Shown here: piece after piece, positions 1-6,762 of the stretch
Layout: every line of letters begins with the position of its first letter
How positions within the stretch are numbered: the first letter of the stretch is position 1
Position numbers and translations under genes: made by a program
Notes under the pieces: model-generated
Seen by the model: only the letters and a program-made list of their open reading frames with translations
Told to the model about the DNA's origin: nothing
Database searches by the model: none
Origin: JBHJHK01 sp050330975
Lineage (GTDB): Bacteria; Pseudomonadota; Gammaproteobacteria; Competibacterales; Competibacteraceae
Assembly (NCBI GenBank): GCA_050330975.1
Contig: JBHJHK010000233.1
Location: forward strand, 1 to 10,604
DNA: 10,604 bases
Reading direction: 5' to 3'

Positions 1-1448
1 GGAAACCCGTGGGCCTCTTTCCCACCCACCCCGACACCCCCTGGGTGTTGATCGCCAATTCCAACCTGGTGCCCCACTGGGCCACTTGGGAGAAATTCCA
101 CGACCTCGACCGCAAGGGCCTGATGATGTACGGCCAAATGACGGCGGGCTCGTGGATTTACATCGGCTCCCAGGGCATCGTCCAGGGCACCTATGAAACC
201 TTTGCCGAAGCCGGGCGCCAGCACTACGGCGGCGATCTCAAGGGCCGCTGGATCCTCACCGGGGGCTTGGGGGGCATGGGAGGGGCCCAACCCCTGGCGG
301 GGGTGATGGCCGGGGCGTCGGTGCTGGCGGTGGAGTGCCAGCAAAGCCACATCGACAAACGCCTGGAGACCCGCTATCTCGACGTCAAGGCCCGGGACCT
401 GGACGATGCCTTGAATCGGATTCACGCCGCCCATGGCGAGGGCAAAGCCCTCAGTGTGGGCTTGCTGGGCAACGCCGCCGAGGTGTTCCCCGCCCTGGTG
501 AAACGGATACAAGGGGGCGATGCCAGGGCTCGCCCCGACATCGTCACCGATCAGACCAGCGCCCACGACCCCCTCAACGGCTATTTGCCCGCAGGTTGGA
601 GCGTGGAACAACACGAGGCGCGGCGCATCAGTGACCCCGTGGGCACCGAAAAGGCCGCCAAGGCCAGCATGGCCATCCAGGTCCAGGCGATGCTGGACTT
701 CCAGGCCATGGGCGTCCCCACCCTGGACTACGGCAACAACATCCGCCAGATGGCCAAGGATATGGGGGTGGCCAACGCCTTCGATTTCCCCGGTTTTGTC
801 CCGGCCTATATCCGGCCTTTGTTTTGCCGCGGTATCGGCCCGTTTCGCTGGTGTGCGTTGTCGGGGGACCCGGAGGATATCTACCGCACCGACCAACGGG
901 TCAAGGCGCTCATTCCCGACGATCCCCACCTCCACAACTGGCTGGACATGGCCAAGGCGCGGATCGCCTTCCAGGGGCTGCCCGCCCGAATCTGTTGGGT
1001 GGGCTTGGGCCAGCGCCACCGCCTGGGGCTGGCCTTCAACGACATGGTGGCCCAGGGGGAAGTCTCCGCCCCCATCGTCATCGGCCGCGACCACCTGGAC
1101 AGCGGCTCGGTGGCGAGCCCCAACCGGGAGACCGAGGCCATGATGGACGGCTCCGACGCCGTCTCCGACTGGCCCCTCCTCAACGCCCTGCTCAACACGG
1201 CCTCTGGGGCCACCTGGGTGAGCTTGCACCACGGCGGCGGGGTGGGGATGGGCTTTTCCCAACACGCCGGGATGGTGGTGGTCGCCGACGGTACCCCCGC
1301 CGCCGCCGCCCGCCTTGCGCGGGTGTTGTGGAACGACCCCGCCACGGGGGTGATGCGCCACGCCGACGCCGGCTACGAATCGGCCATCCAGTGCGCCCGG
1401 GAGCAGGGCTTGGTCCTGCCCATGATCGCGGCAAACACCCCTCCATGA
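1..1448 (+). CDS. hutU: Urocanate hydratase (urocanase), 5' end outside window
   Basis: Urocanase converts urocanate to 4-imidazolone-5-propionate, the second step of histidine degradation, in the cytoplasm with a tightly bound NAD+. The reading frame is open from base 3, where Lys-Pro-Val-Gly-Leu-Phe matches an internal stretch of the family. About 482 residues are present of a usual 550-560, so roughly the first 75-90 are missing. Visible hallmarks are IANSNLVPHWATWE, YGQMTAGSWIYIGSQGIVQG, the glycine-rich NAD site GGLGGMGGAQP (bases about 261-293), and FCRGIGPFRW, whose Cys (bases 825-827) corresponds to the active-site Cys410 of the Pseudomonas putida enzyme. Near the end are LGQRHRLGLAFND, GRDHLDSGSVASPNRET and LHHGGGVGMGFSQHAG. 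The stop is TGA at 1446-1448. The GTG at base 9 is internal, not a start. No other hut gene lies downstream in this window. Identity is essentially certain. Confidence 0.97.
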   Translation, partial: KPVGLFPTHPDTPWVLIANSNLVPHWATWEKFHDLDRKGLMMYGQMTAGSWIYIGSQGIVQGTYETFAEAGRQHYGGDLKGRWILTGGLGGMGGAQPLAGVMAGASVLAVECQQSHIDKRLETRYLDVKARDLDDALNRIHAAHGEGKALSVGLLGNAAEVFPALVKRIQGGDARARPDIVTDQTSAHDPLNGYLPAGWSVEQHEARRISDPVGTEKAAKASMAIQVQAMLDFQAMGVPTLDYGNNIRQMAKDMGVANAFDFPGFVPAYIRPLFCRGIGPFRWCALSGDPEDIYRTDQRVKALIPDDPHLHNWLDMAKARIAFQGLPARICWVGLGQRHRLGLAFNDMVAQGEVSAPIVIGRDHLDSGSVASPNRETEAMMDGSDAVSDWPLLNALLNTASGATWVSLHHGGGVGMGFSQHAGMVVVADGTPAAAARLARVLWNDPATGVMRHADAGYESAIQCAREQGLVLPMIAANTPP

Positions 1449-1663
1449 GGGCCTCCGCCTTGGACTTATCTGCCTGCCGCCATACCGCCGGGGGTAGCGG
1501 TGCGCCCGCGGTGGGCAATGTCGTCCACGTCGGCTACAGTCAGAGGGGGCGTCGCCGAGCCCCCGGGGGCTGAATGCATGGCTTCTCCTCCCACAGGCGC
1601 GTCGGGGTTCGATCGGGATGTCGTTCCCCCACCCACCCAAGGACGAGTCCAGCGGAGTCACTG
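1449..1663. other. Intergenic region hutU-FKBP with GC hairpins
   Basis: This 215-nt gap has no convincing gene. It contains ACCGC/GCGGT (1484-1488 with 1497-1501), and a GGGGGC/GCCCCC/GGGGGC series (1545-1550, 1559-1564, 1565-1570) in which the middle block could pair with either flank. The last two blocks lie in a 14-bp perfect palindrome at 1558-1571. None is followed by a T-run, so a standard intrinsic terminator for hutU is not supported. A weak sigma70-like pair, TGGGCA (1512-1517), 17 nt, TACAGT (1535-1540), could drive the FKBP gene; each box matches 4 of 6 consensus bases. Confidence 0.4.
1654..1657 (+). promoter_or_regulatory. Ribosome binding site of the FKBP gene
   Basis: GGAG sits 6 nt before the ATG at 1664. 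It decides the start, because the in-frame ATG at 1574 would add 30 residues (rich in Ser, Arg and Pro) that do not resemble the FKBP family. Confidence 0.65.
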
Positions 1664-2092
1664 ATGGCCGAAGCTAAACCCGGCAACACCGTCAAAGTTC
1701 ACTACACCGGCACCCTGCGAAGCGGAGCCGAATTCGATTCGTCCCGCGACCGCGAGCCCTTGAACCTCACCCTGGGGGCAGGGGAGGTCATCCCCGGCTT
1801 TGAAAAGGCCCTAGAGGGCATGGTGGTGGGGGAGACCAAAACCGTCACCATCCCCTCCCAAGAGGCCTATGGCCCGCGGATGGAAGAGGCCGTACAGCAG
1901 TTCCCCCGGGACGCCCTGCCCACCCACCTGGATTTGCGCGTCGGCCAGCAGCTCCAGGCCCAAAATGCCGACGGCAGCACCTTGCTCCTCACCGTCACCA
2001 CGCTGGACGACGATACCGTCACCCTGGACGGCAATCACCCATTGGCCGGGGAAGACCTGACCTTTGAACTGGAAGTGGTGGACATCGCCTGA
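1664..2092 (+). CDS. FKBP-type peptidyl-prolyl cis-trans isomerase, SlyD/FkpB-like
   Basis: A 142-residue cytoplasmic prolyl isomerase and probable folding helper; there is no signal peptide. The FKBP half-domain begins with VKVHYTGTL (residues 10-18) and continues through FDSS and GEVIPGFEKALEGM (40-53), which lines the prolyl pocket, then VGETKTVTIP and EAYG. The flap-inserted chaperone (IF) domain of SlyD-type enzymes spans roughly residues 72-125. The chain closes with LDGNHPLAGEDLTFELEVVDI (residues 121-141; GNHPLAG is the SlyD-family signature). The His/Cys-rich metal-binding tail of E. coli SlyD is absent, so it is closer in build to FkpB/SlpA or to tail-less SlyD. The start at 1664 is chosen because of GGAG upstream and because the fold begins a few residues later. 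It runs tail to tail into argH with 7 nt between stops. Family is sure; the exact subfamily name is not, so no symbol is given. Confidence 0.93.
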   Translation: MAEAKPGNTVKVHYTGTLRSGAEFDSSRDREPLNLTLGAGEVIPGFEKALEGMVVGETKTVTIPSQEAYGPRMEEAVQQFPRDALPTHLDLRVGQQLQAQNADGSTLLLTVTTLDDDTVTLDGNHPLAGEDLTFELEVVDIA

Positions 2093-2099
2093 GGGGTGG

Positions 2100-3509
2100 C
2101 TAGGGGGCGGCGTTTTGCGCCGTCAACCACGCCCGACCCCGGGCCACGGCGGCCTGCACCTGGGTTGGGGCCGTGCCTCCCAGGTGATCCCTGGCCGCCA
2201 CCGAGCCCTCCAAGGTCAGCACGGCGAACACGTCTTCGCCGATGGCGGCGGAAAAGCCCTGGAGCTCGGCCAAGGTCAGCTCGCTCAGGTCGCGCCCGCT
2301 GGCGACCCCCAACCGCACCGCTTGCCCCACCACTTCGTGGGCGTCGCGAAAGGCCACCCCGCGGCGCACCAGGTAATCCGCCAAATCCGTCGCCGTGGCA
2401 TAGCCCTTGCGGGCCGCCTGGCGCAGATTGTCCCGCTTAAAGCCCAAATGGGGCACCATATCGGCGAAGGCCCGCAGACAGTGGGCCGTGGTGTCCACGG
2501 TGTCGAACAAAGGCTCTTTGTCCTCCTGGTTGTCCTTGTTGTAGGCCAGGGGCTGTCCCTTCATCAACGTCAAAAGTCCCACGAGGTGGCCAAACACCCG
2601 CCCGGCCTTGCCCCGCACCAACTCGGGGACATCGGGGTTTTTCTTTTGGGGCATGATGCTCGAGCCGGTGCAAAACCGGTCGGGGAGCTCGACGAAGTCG
2701 AATTGAGCCGACGCCCACAAAATGAGCTCCTCGGCCATCCGCGACAAATGCATCATCAACAGGCTCGCCGCGGCGGCGAACTCGATGGCAAAGTCCCGAT
2801 CCGACACCGCGTCCAGGGAATTTTCGGCGATGGCGCCAAAGCCGAGCTGGGCCGCCGTCGAGGTGCGGTCGATGGGAAACGTCGTGCCCGCCAGGGCCGC
2901 CGATCCCAAGGGCATGACGTCCACCCGGCGGCGGCAATCCACGAAGCGGCCGTGGTCGCGCTTGAGCATCTCAAACCACGCCATGAGGTGGTGGCCCAAG
3001 GTCACCGGCTGGGCCACTTGGAGGTGGGTAAAGCCCGGCATGACGGTGTCGGCTTCGGCCAGCGCCTGGCTCAACAACGCCCCCTGGAGGCGCAGGAGTT
3101 CGCCCGTGCAGTGGTCGATGGCGGCTTTGGTGTAGAGCCGCAAGTCGGTGGCCACTTGGTCGTTGCGAGAGCGCCCGGTGTGGAGGCGCTTGCCGGCATC
3201 GCCGATGGCCGCCGTCAAACGGGCCTCGATGTTCATGTGGACGTCTTCCAGGGGCACCGACCAGGTGAATTCCCCCCCCTCAATGGCCCTGCGAATGGCC
3301 GTGAGACCGCGGATGATGGCGTCGCGGTCCGCGACACTCAACACGTTGGCCTCGGCCAGCATGGTGGCGTGGGCGATGGAGCCGTCGATGTCCACCTCAA
3401 ACAGGCGTTGGTCAAAACCCACCGAGGCGGTGAAGCCCTGGACAAAGGCGTCGGTGTCTTCGCCAAAGCGCCCCCCCCAGGTGGGGTGGCGGTGGTCGGA
3501 TTCGCTCAT
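2100..3509 (-). CDS. argH: Argininosuccinate lyase
   Basis: ArgH cleaves argininosuccinate to arginine and fumarate, the last step of arginine synthesis, as a cytoplasmic homotetramer. From the ATG at 3509-3507 it has 469 residues, a normal length. Family marks in order are WGGRF (11-15), VHMNIEARL (90-98), HTGRSRNDQVATDLRL (110-125), GFTHLQVAQP (159-168) with catalytic His162, the fumarase/lyase signature GSSIMPQKKNP (282-292) with catalytic Ser284, KDNQEDKEPLFD (325-336), and the C-terminal LGGTAP (443-448). A TTG two codons upstream (3515-3513) would give 471 residues; I prefer the ATG. There is no strong Shine-Dalgarno sequence, only a weak AGAG-like stretch. The gene diverges from hemC across an AT-rich promoter region and converges with the FKBP gene. 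Two 8-base G tracts on the coding strand (3478-3471 and 3279-3272) lie in the 5' part, but the frame is intact. Confidence 0.97.
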   Translation of the reverse strand: MSESDHRHPTWGGRFGEDTDAFVQGFTASVGFDQRLFEVDIDGSIAHATMLAEANVLSVADRDAIIRGLTAIRRAIEGGEFTWSVPLEDVHMNIEARLTAAIGDAGKRLHTGRSRNDQVATDLRLYTKAAIDHCTGELLRLQGALLSQALAEADTVMPGFTHLQVAQPVTLGHHLMAWFEMLKRDHGRFVDCRRRVDVMPLGSAALAGTTFPIDRTSTAAQLGFGAIAENSLDAVSDRDFAIEFAAAASLLMMHLSRMAEELILWASAQFDFVELPDRFCTGSSIMPQKKNPDVPELVRGKAGRVFGHLVGLLTLMKGQPLAYNKDNQEDKEPLFDTVDTTAHCLRAFADMVPHLGFKRDNLRQAARKGYATATDLADYLVRRGVAFRDAHEVVGQAVRLGVASGRDLSELTLAELQGFSAAIGEDVFAVLTLEGSVAARDHLGGTAPTQVQAAVARGRAWLTAQNAAP

Positions 3510-3551
3510 GGGCAATGGCTCTGGATACTGGAGTTAGAGGGGCTCATCGAC

Positions 3552-3593
3552 GGAAATTATGGCTATAATGTCGAGATTTAGAGTGTTAAACAG
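3552..3593. promoter_or_regulatory. Divergent argH/hemC promoter region with mirrored -10 elements
   Basis: This AT-rich island sits in otherwise GC-rich DNA. On the + strand a perfect TATAAT lies at 3564-3569, pointing to hemC. On the - strand CATAAT (5 of 6 matches; + strand positions 3561-3556) points to argH. Together they form the inverted repeat ATTAT-GGCT-ATAAT (3556-3569). I see no good -35 hexamer at 16-18 nt for either direction. A TG at 3560-3561 is one base too far upstream for a standard extended -10. Transcription from TATAAT would begin near 3576 and leave a hemC leader of about 95 nt. This is an inference from sequence only. Confidence 0.6.
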
Positions 3594-3669
3594 ACCGCGC
3601 TGATCCCTTGGGGCAGGCCTACAGAGCACCGCCCCCCGAGACCACCTCGATCCACGACTTTCGACCATT
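3594..3669 (+). other. hemC 5' leader without clear ribosome binding site
   Basis: The leader between the presumed hemC start of transcription and its ATG contains a possible GGGGC/GCCCC stem (3610-3614 with 3631-3635, 16-nt loop). There is no purine-rich Shine-Dalgarno sequence in the 15 nt before ATG 3670; that stretch reads GACTTTCGACCATT. I see no riboswitch consensus that I recognise. Confidence 0.3.
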
Positions 3670-4614
3670 ATGCCCCAAGCAACCCTGCGCATTGCCACCC
3701 GTCGCAGCGAATTGGCCCGCTGGCAAGCGCACCACGTGGCAACACAGCTCCAGCGCCACCACCCGGATCTCGACCTGGAGCTGGTGGAGATGACCACGCG
3801 GGGCGATCAACTCCTGGGACAGCCCCTGGCCCAAGTGGGGGGCAAGGGTTTATTCGTCAAGGAACTGGAGCGGGGTATCCTCGAGGGTCGAGCCGATATC
3901 GCCGTCCACTCCCTCAAGGACGTACCCATGGAGTTGCCGGCTGATTTTGCGTTGCCCGTGGTTTTGGCCCGCGCCGATCCCCGAGATGCCCTGGTGGTGG
4001 GACCTGGGGCCAAAGGAGTGACGGCCTTGGACCAACTGCCCCCCGGCGCCGCGGTGGGCACCTGTAGCTTGCGGCGCCAGTGCCAAATCCTCGCCCGTCA
4101 CCCCGAGCTGCGGGTGTTGCCCCTCAGGGGCAACGTCAACAGCCGCTTGGCCAAACTCGACGCCGGGGAATTCGCCGCCGTGGTGCTGGCCGCCGCCGGT
4201 CTGGAGCGCCTGGGCCTCGGCCGGCGGATCGCCGCTGTGATCCCCGACACCGAGAGCCTGCCGGCCATCGGTCAAGGGGTCATCGCCATCGAGTGTCGCC
4301 GGGACGACCCCCGCACCCACGCCCTGATCCAACCCCTGGACCACGCCCCCACCCATGCGGTGATCCGCGCCGAACGGGCCTTGAACGCCCGCCTCCAGGG
4401 GAGTTGCCAAGTGCCCTTGGGGGGCTATGGCGTCCTGGAAGGCGATGACCTGTGGCTCCGGGGACTGGTGGGGGAGCCCGACGGCAGTCACCTGGTCACC
4501 GGCGAGCGCCGGGGTCTGCGGGAGGACGCCGACGGCATTGGGAAAGCCCTGGCCGACGACCTCCTCCGGGGGGGCGCTGCCGCCATCCTCCACCGCCTCC
4601 AGAACCTGCCGTGA
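3670..4614 (+). CDS. hemC: Porphobilinogen deaminase (hydroxymethylbilane synthase)
   Basis: HemC joins four porphobilinogen units into hydroxymethylbilane, using a covalently attached dipyrromethane cofactor, in the cytoplasm. The 314 residues match the usual 300-320. Motifs in order: LRIATRRSELARWQA (6-20), GGKGLFVKELE (57-67) with Lys59, AVHSLKDVP (78-86) with catalytic Asp84 at the same number as in E. coli, GTCSLRRQCQI (130-140), LRGNVNSRLAKLD (152-164), LPAIGQGVIAIECR (197-210), and LQGSCQVPLGGY (242-253), whose Cys246 is the expected cofactor-attachment residue. The more usual form of that last motif is GGCQVP; here Ser replaces the second Gly. It is first in the hemCDXY block and its stop overlaps the hemD start. 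Start ATG at 3670 fits the family N-terminus, though no Shine-Dalgarno sequence is seen. Confidence 0.97.
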   Translation: MPQATLRIATRRSELARWQAHHVATQLQRHHPDLDLELVEMTTRGDQLLGQPLAQVGGKGLFVKELERGILEGRADIAVHSLKDVPMELPADFALPVVLARADPRDALVVGPGAKGVTALDQLPPGAAVGTCSLRRQCQILARHPELRVLPLRGNVNSRLAKLDAGEFAAVVLAAAGLERLGLGRRIAAVIPDTESLPAIGQGVIAIECRRDDPRTHALIQPLDHAPTHAVIRAERALNARLQGSCQVPLGGYGVLEGDDLWLRGLVGEPDGSHLVTGERRGLREDADGIGKALADDLLRGGAAAILHRLQNLP

Positions 4615-5447
4615 GGTCCCCCCCAACAGCCCCCCCTTTGGCCGGCGCTGGGGTGTTGATCACCCGGCCGGCCCACCAGGCCCAGGGGTTGTCCCGGGCC
4701 GTGGCCGCCTGTGGGGGACGCCCCTTGGGCCTGCCGTCGCTGGTCATCGTCCCCGAACCCAAGTCGCCCTTGGCCGGCGCCGTCGCCCCGTGGCTGGCCC
4801 ATACCTGGGGTTCTCGCCTGGCCCTGTTCACCAGTGCCAACGCCGTTCCCGGGGGGAGGGTGCTGCTGGGCGACCACCTGGCCCGCCCCAACACCACCGT
4901 CGTCGCCCTGGGTCCCGCCACTGCCAGGGCCCTAGAGGCCTGTGGGGTCCAGGGCTTGCACCGGGCGCCATCCCCCTACACCAGCGAGGCGGCCTTGACC
5001 TTGCCGTGCCTTGCAGCGACGGCTTTGGCCGAGACCCCCGTTGCCCTGGTCAAGGGTGTCGGCGGCCGCGATCTATTGGGGCCGAGCTTGACGGCGCGGG
5101 GGGCTCGGGTGGTGGAGCTCCCCGTCTACCGGCGCCGTCCCCCCGACGAGGGGCGAGAACAGCTGGCGGCGTGGCTTGCCGCCGACGCCGTGCAGCTGGG
5201 CGTCGTGGCCAGCGTCGAGACCCTGCATAATCTCTTTGATCTCGCCGATCGATCCGGGCAAGATGACCTGCGCCGAGTGCCGCTGGTGACCATGAGCCCG
5301 CGGGTCGAGGCGGCGGCGCGCCAACGGGGCGTGCGCACCACGGCGATCGCCCCCGAAGCCAGCGACCGCGGCCTGCTCCAGGCCCTCATTCAACTCCATC
5401 GAGGCCGCTACCATCCTACGTCCGGGAGTAACAATGACACCAAGTAA
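4611..5447 (+). CDS. hemD: Uroporphyrinogen-III synthase
   Basis: HemD closes and inverts ring D of hydroxymethylbilane to give uroporphyrinogen III, the branch point to haem, sirohaem and cobalamin. I place the start at GTG 4611, which overlaps the hemC stop as GTGA. This gives 278 residues beginning about 14 residues before the conserved VLITRPAHQ (15-23). The frame stays open further upstream inside hemC, but that part is Arg/Pro-rich out-of-frame hemC sequence. Poorly conserved as usual, it still shows LFTSANAV (72-79), VALGPATARALE (98-109), VKGVGGRDLL (147-156; the family usually has R-G-x-x-G-R), RGARVVELPVYRRRPP (163-178) and VVASVETLHNLF (198-209), where most members have TS for the AS pair. 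Two C7 tracts follow the start codon. No Shine-Dalgarno is seen, so translational coupling to hemC is likely. The 3' end overlaps hemX by 14 nt. Confidence 0.9.
   Translation: MRSPPTAPPLAGAGVLITRPAHQAQGLSRAVAACGGRPLGLPSLVIVPEPKSPLAGAVAPWLAHTWGSRLALFTSANAVPGGRVLLGDHLARPNTTVVALGPATARALEACGVQGLHRAPSPYTSEAALTLPCLAATALAETPVALVKGVGGRDLLGPSLTARGARVVELPVYRRRPPDEGREQLAAWLAADAVQLGVVASVETLHNLFDLADRSGQDDLRRVPLVTMSPRVEAAARQRGVRTTAIAPEASDRGLLQALIQLHRGRYHPTSGSNNDTK
5424..5428 (+). promoter_or_regulatory. Ribosome binding site of hemX
   Basis: GGGAG lies 5 nt before ATG 5434, inside the last codons of hemD. It supports the chosen start and the 14-nt overlap between hemD and hemX. Confidence 0.65.
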
Positions 5448-6744
5448 AAAACCGCTCGACGGCCCCCACAATGTCCCCATCACGGGCACGGCTTGGCTCG
5501 TGGCTGGCGCCTTGGCCCTGGGGGTCGGCGCGGCTCTGGCTCAGACCGGGGCGACCTCCGACGCCGACGTGGCGGCGGAGTCCGTCGAGGCCTCCGATCC
5601 CCTGGAGACCTTGGCCGATGCCGTCGACCAACTGCGCAGCGCCGAGACCCCTGGGGCTGGAGCGCCAGAGCCAGATGGCGAAGTCGCTCTGGATCAACTC
5701 AGCGGCCGGGTCGACGAGCTCGAACGCGCCCTGGGGGACGCCATGGCTGGTTTGAGCGCCGACCTTCAAACCCTCCAGGTCCGCTTGAGCGACCAACGGG
5801 ACGACGTGACGGTCGTACGGGACGATCTCCAGGCCCTGGTGGGCCAAGTGGGTGACGTGGGCGGCCAGCTGAGGGCCCTGGAGCGCCAGTTGGCCGCCGC
5901 CGGCGACGACGACGCCTCGATCCGGGACCTCACGGCTGCCGTGGCGGCCCTGGAGGCCGGTCAGGCCCGCCTCACCACCACCTTGGAGGCCGTGCGCCTA
6001 GTGGCGGCCCGGGGCGGCGACAACAACGCCTACGCCCTGGCCGAGGTGGGCTATTTGCTGCGCTTGGCTCAGCACAAACTCGCCCTCCAGCAAGACGCCG
6101 CCGGGGGTCGCCAGGCGTTGATGGCGGCCCGCGACCGCCTGGCGGCGGTGGACAGCGGCCCCTTTGCCCCCGTGGTCGCCGCCATAGACGATCACCTGAC
6201 GGCCCTAGAGGGCGTCGACGCCCCCGACTACGGCCTCCTCATGAGCCGCCTCCACGGCCTCGGAGACCGCCTGGGGCAGTTGCCCCTCCCCGCCGTCCCC
6301 ACCATGGACGAACGCCTCGCTCGGGTCGCACCCCCCGCTTCCGCGACCCCCCCCAGCGCCGACCTCTGGGGTGAAGTGTTGGCGAGTGTCCGCCGGATTC
6401 CCGAGGTGCTGAGGAGCGCGCGCCGCACCACCGACCCCGTGGACCTGGCGGCGTCGGTGCAGCGGGAGCTCCTGGAGCAGAACATCGCCCTGCGCCTGGG
6501 CGCGGCCCAACAGGCCCTGGCCAGCCGTGAGCCCGCCGCCTATCGGGCGGCCTTGACCCAGGCCATCGAAGATGTCCAGGGTCATTTCGATCCCGACAGC
6601 GCCTCGGTCCAGACCTTTATCGAGCGCGCCGAGCAGCTGCGAGACCAGCCCCTGGCCTTGGAGTTGCCGGATGTGTCGGCCACAGTGGCGAACTTCGAGG
6701 CCATCGCCTCCCGTCGCGGCGCCGCCAACGGCGTCCAACCCTGA
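5434..6744 (+). CDS. hemX: HemX-family inner-membrane protein
   Basis: A 436-residue member of the HemX family, often labelled uroporphyrin-III C-methyltransferase although this protein type has no SAM-binding methyltransferase fold; its true role in tetrapyrrole synthesis is unsettled. A short cytoplasmic N-terminus is followed by one membrane helix (about 18-37, Ala/Leu/Gly-rich), then an acidic linker and long heptad-like helices (about 84-190) that suggest coiled coil in the periplasm. The family core appears as EVGYLLRLAQHKLALQQDAA (204-223), then ARDRLAAVD and DYGLLMSRL. The C-terminal part has LLEQNIALRLGAAQQALASR (346-365). Slightly longer than E. coli HemX (about 390). The start has GGGAG 5 nt upstream and overlaps hemD. 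The next gene, hemY, follows after 18 nt, so hemCDXY is probably one transcript. Confidence 0.9.
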   Translation: MTPSKKPLDGPHNVPITGTAWLVAGALALGVGAALAQTGATSDADVAAESVEASDPLETLADAVDQLRSAETPGAGAPEPDGEVALDQLSGRVDELERALGDAMAGLSADLQTLQVRLSDQRDDVTVVRDDLQALVGQVGDVGGQLRALERQLAAAGDDDASIRDLTAAVAALEAGQARLTTTLEAVRLVAARGGDNNAYALAEVGYLLRLAQHKLALQQDAAGGRQALMAARDRLAAVDSGPFAPVVAAIDDHLTALEGVDAPDYGLLMSRLHGLGDRLGQLPLPAVPTMDERLARVAPPASATPPSADLWGEVLASVRRIPEVLRSARRTTDPVDLAASVQRELLEQNIALRLGAAQQALASREPAAYRAALTQAIEDVQGHFDPDSASVQTFIERAEQLRDQPLALELPDVSATVANFEAIASRRGAANGVQP

Positions 6745-6749
6745 GTGCT

Positions 6750-6756
6750 GGGAGAA
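6750..6756 (+). promoter_or_regulatory. Ribosome binding site of hemY
   Basis: GGGAGAA lies 6 nt before ATG 6763. It favours this ATG over the GTG at 6745, which immediately follows the hemX stop and would place this purine stretch inside the coding region. Confidence 0.6.
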
Positions 6757-6762
6757 CCTCCG

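Noticed and set aside
1574..1663. Upstream ATG giving a 30-residue extension of the FKBP protein
   Set aside because: The extension is not FKBP-like or a signal peptide, and GGAG precedes the ATG at 1664.
2064..3581. 505-codon + strand open frame opposite argH
   Set aside because: It is the antisense shadow of a clear argH. Its product is Gly/His/Gln-rich with no family motif, and open antisense frames are common in DNA this GC-rich.
3850..4626. 258-codon - strand open frame opposite hemC
   Set aside because: hemC is certain on the + strand, and the antisense product is low-complexity Gly/Gln/Val-rich sequence.
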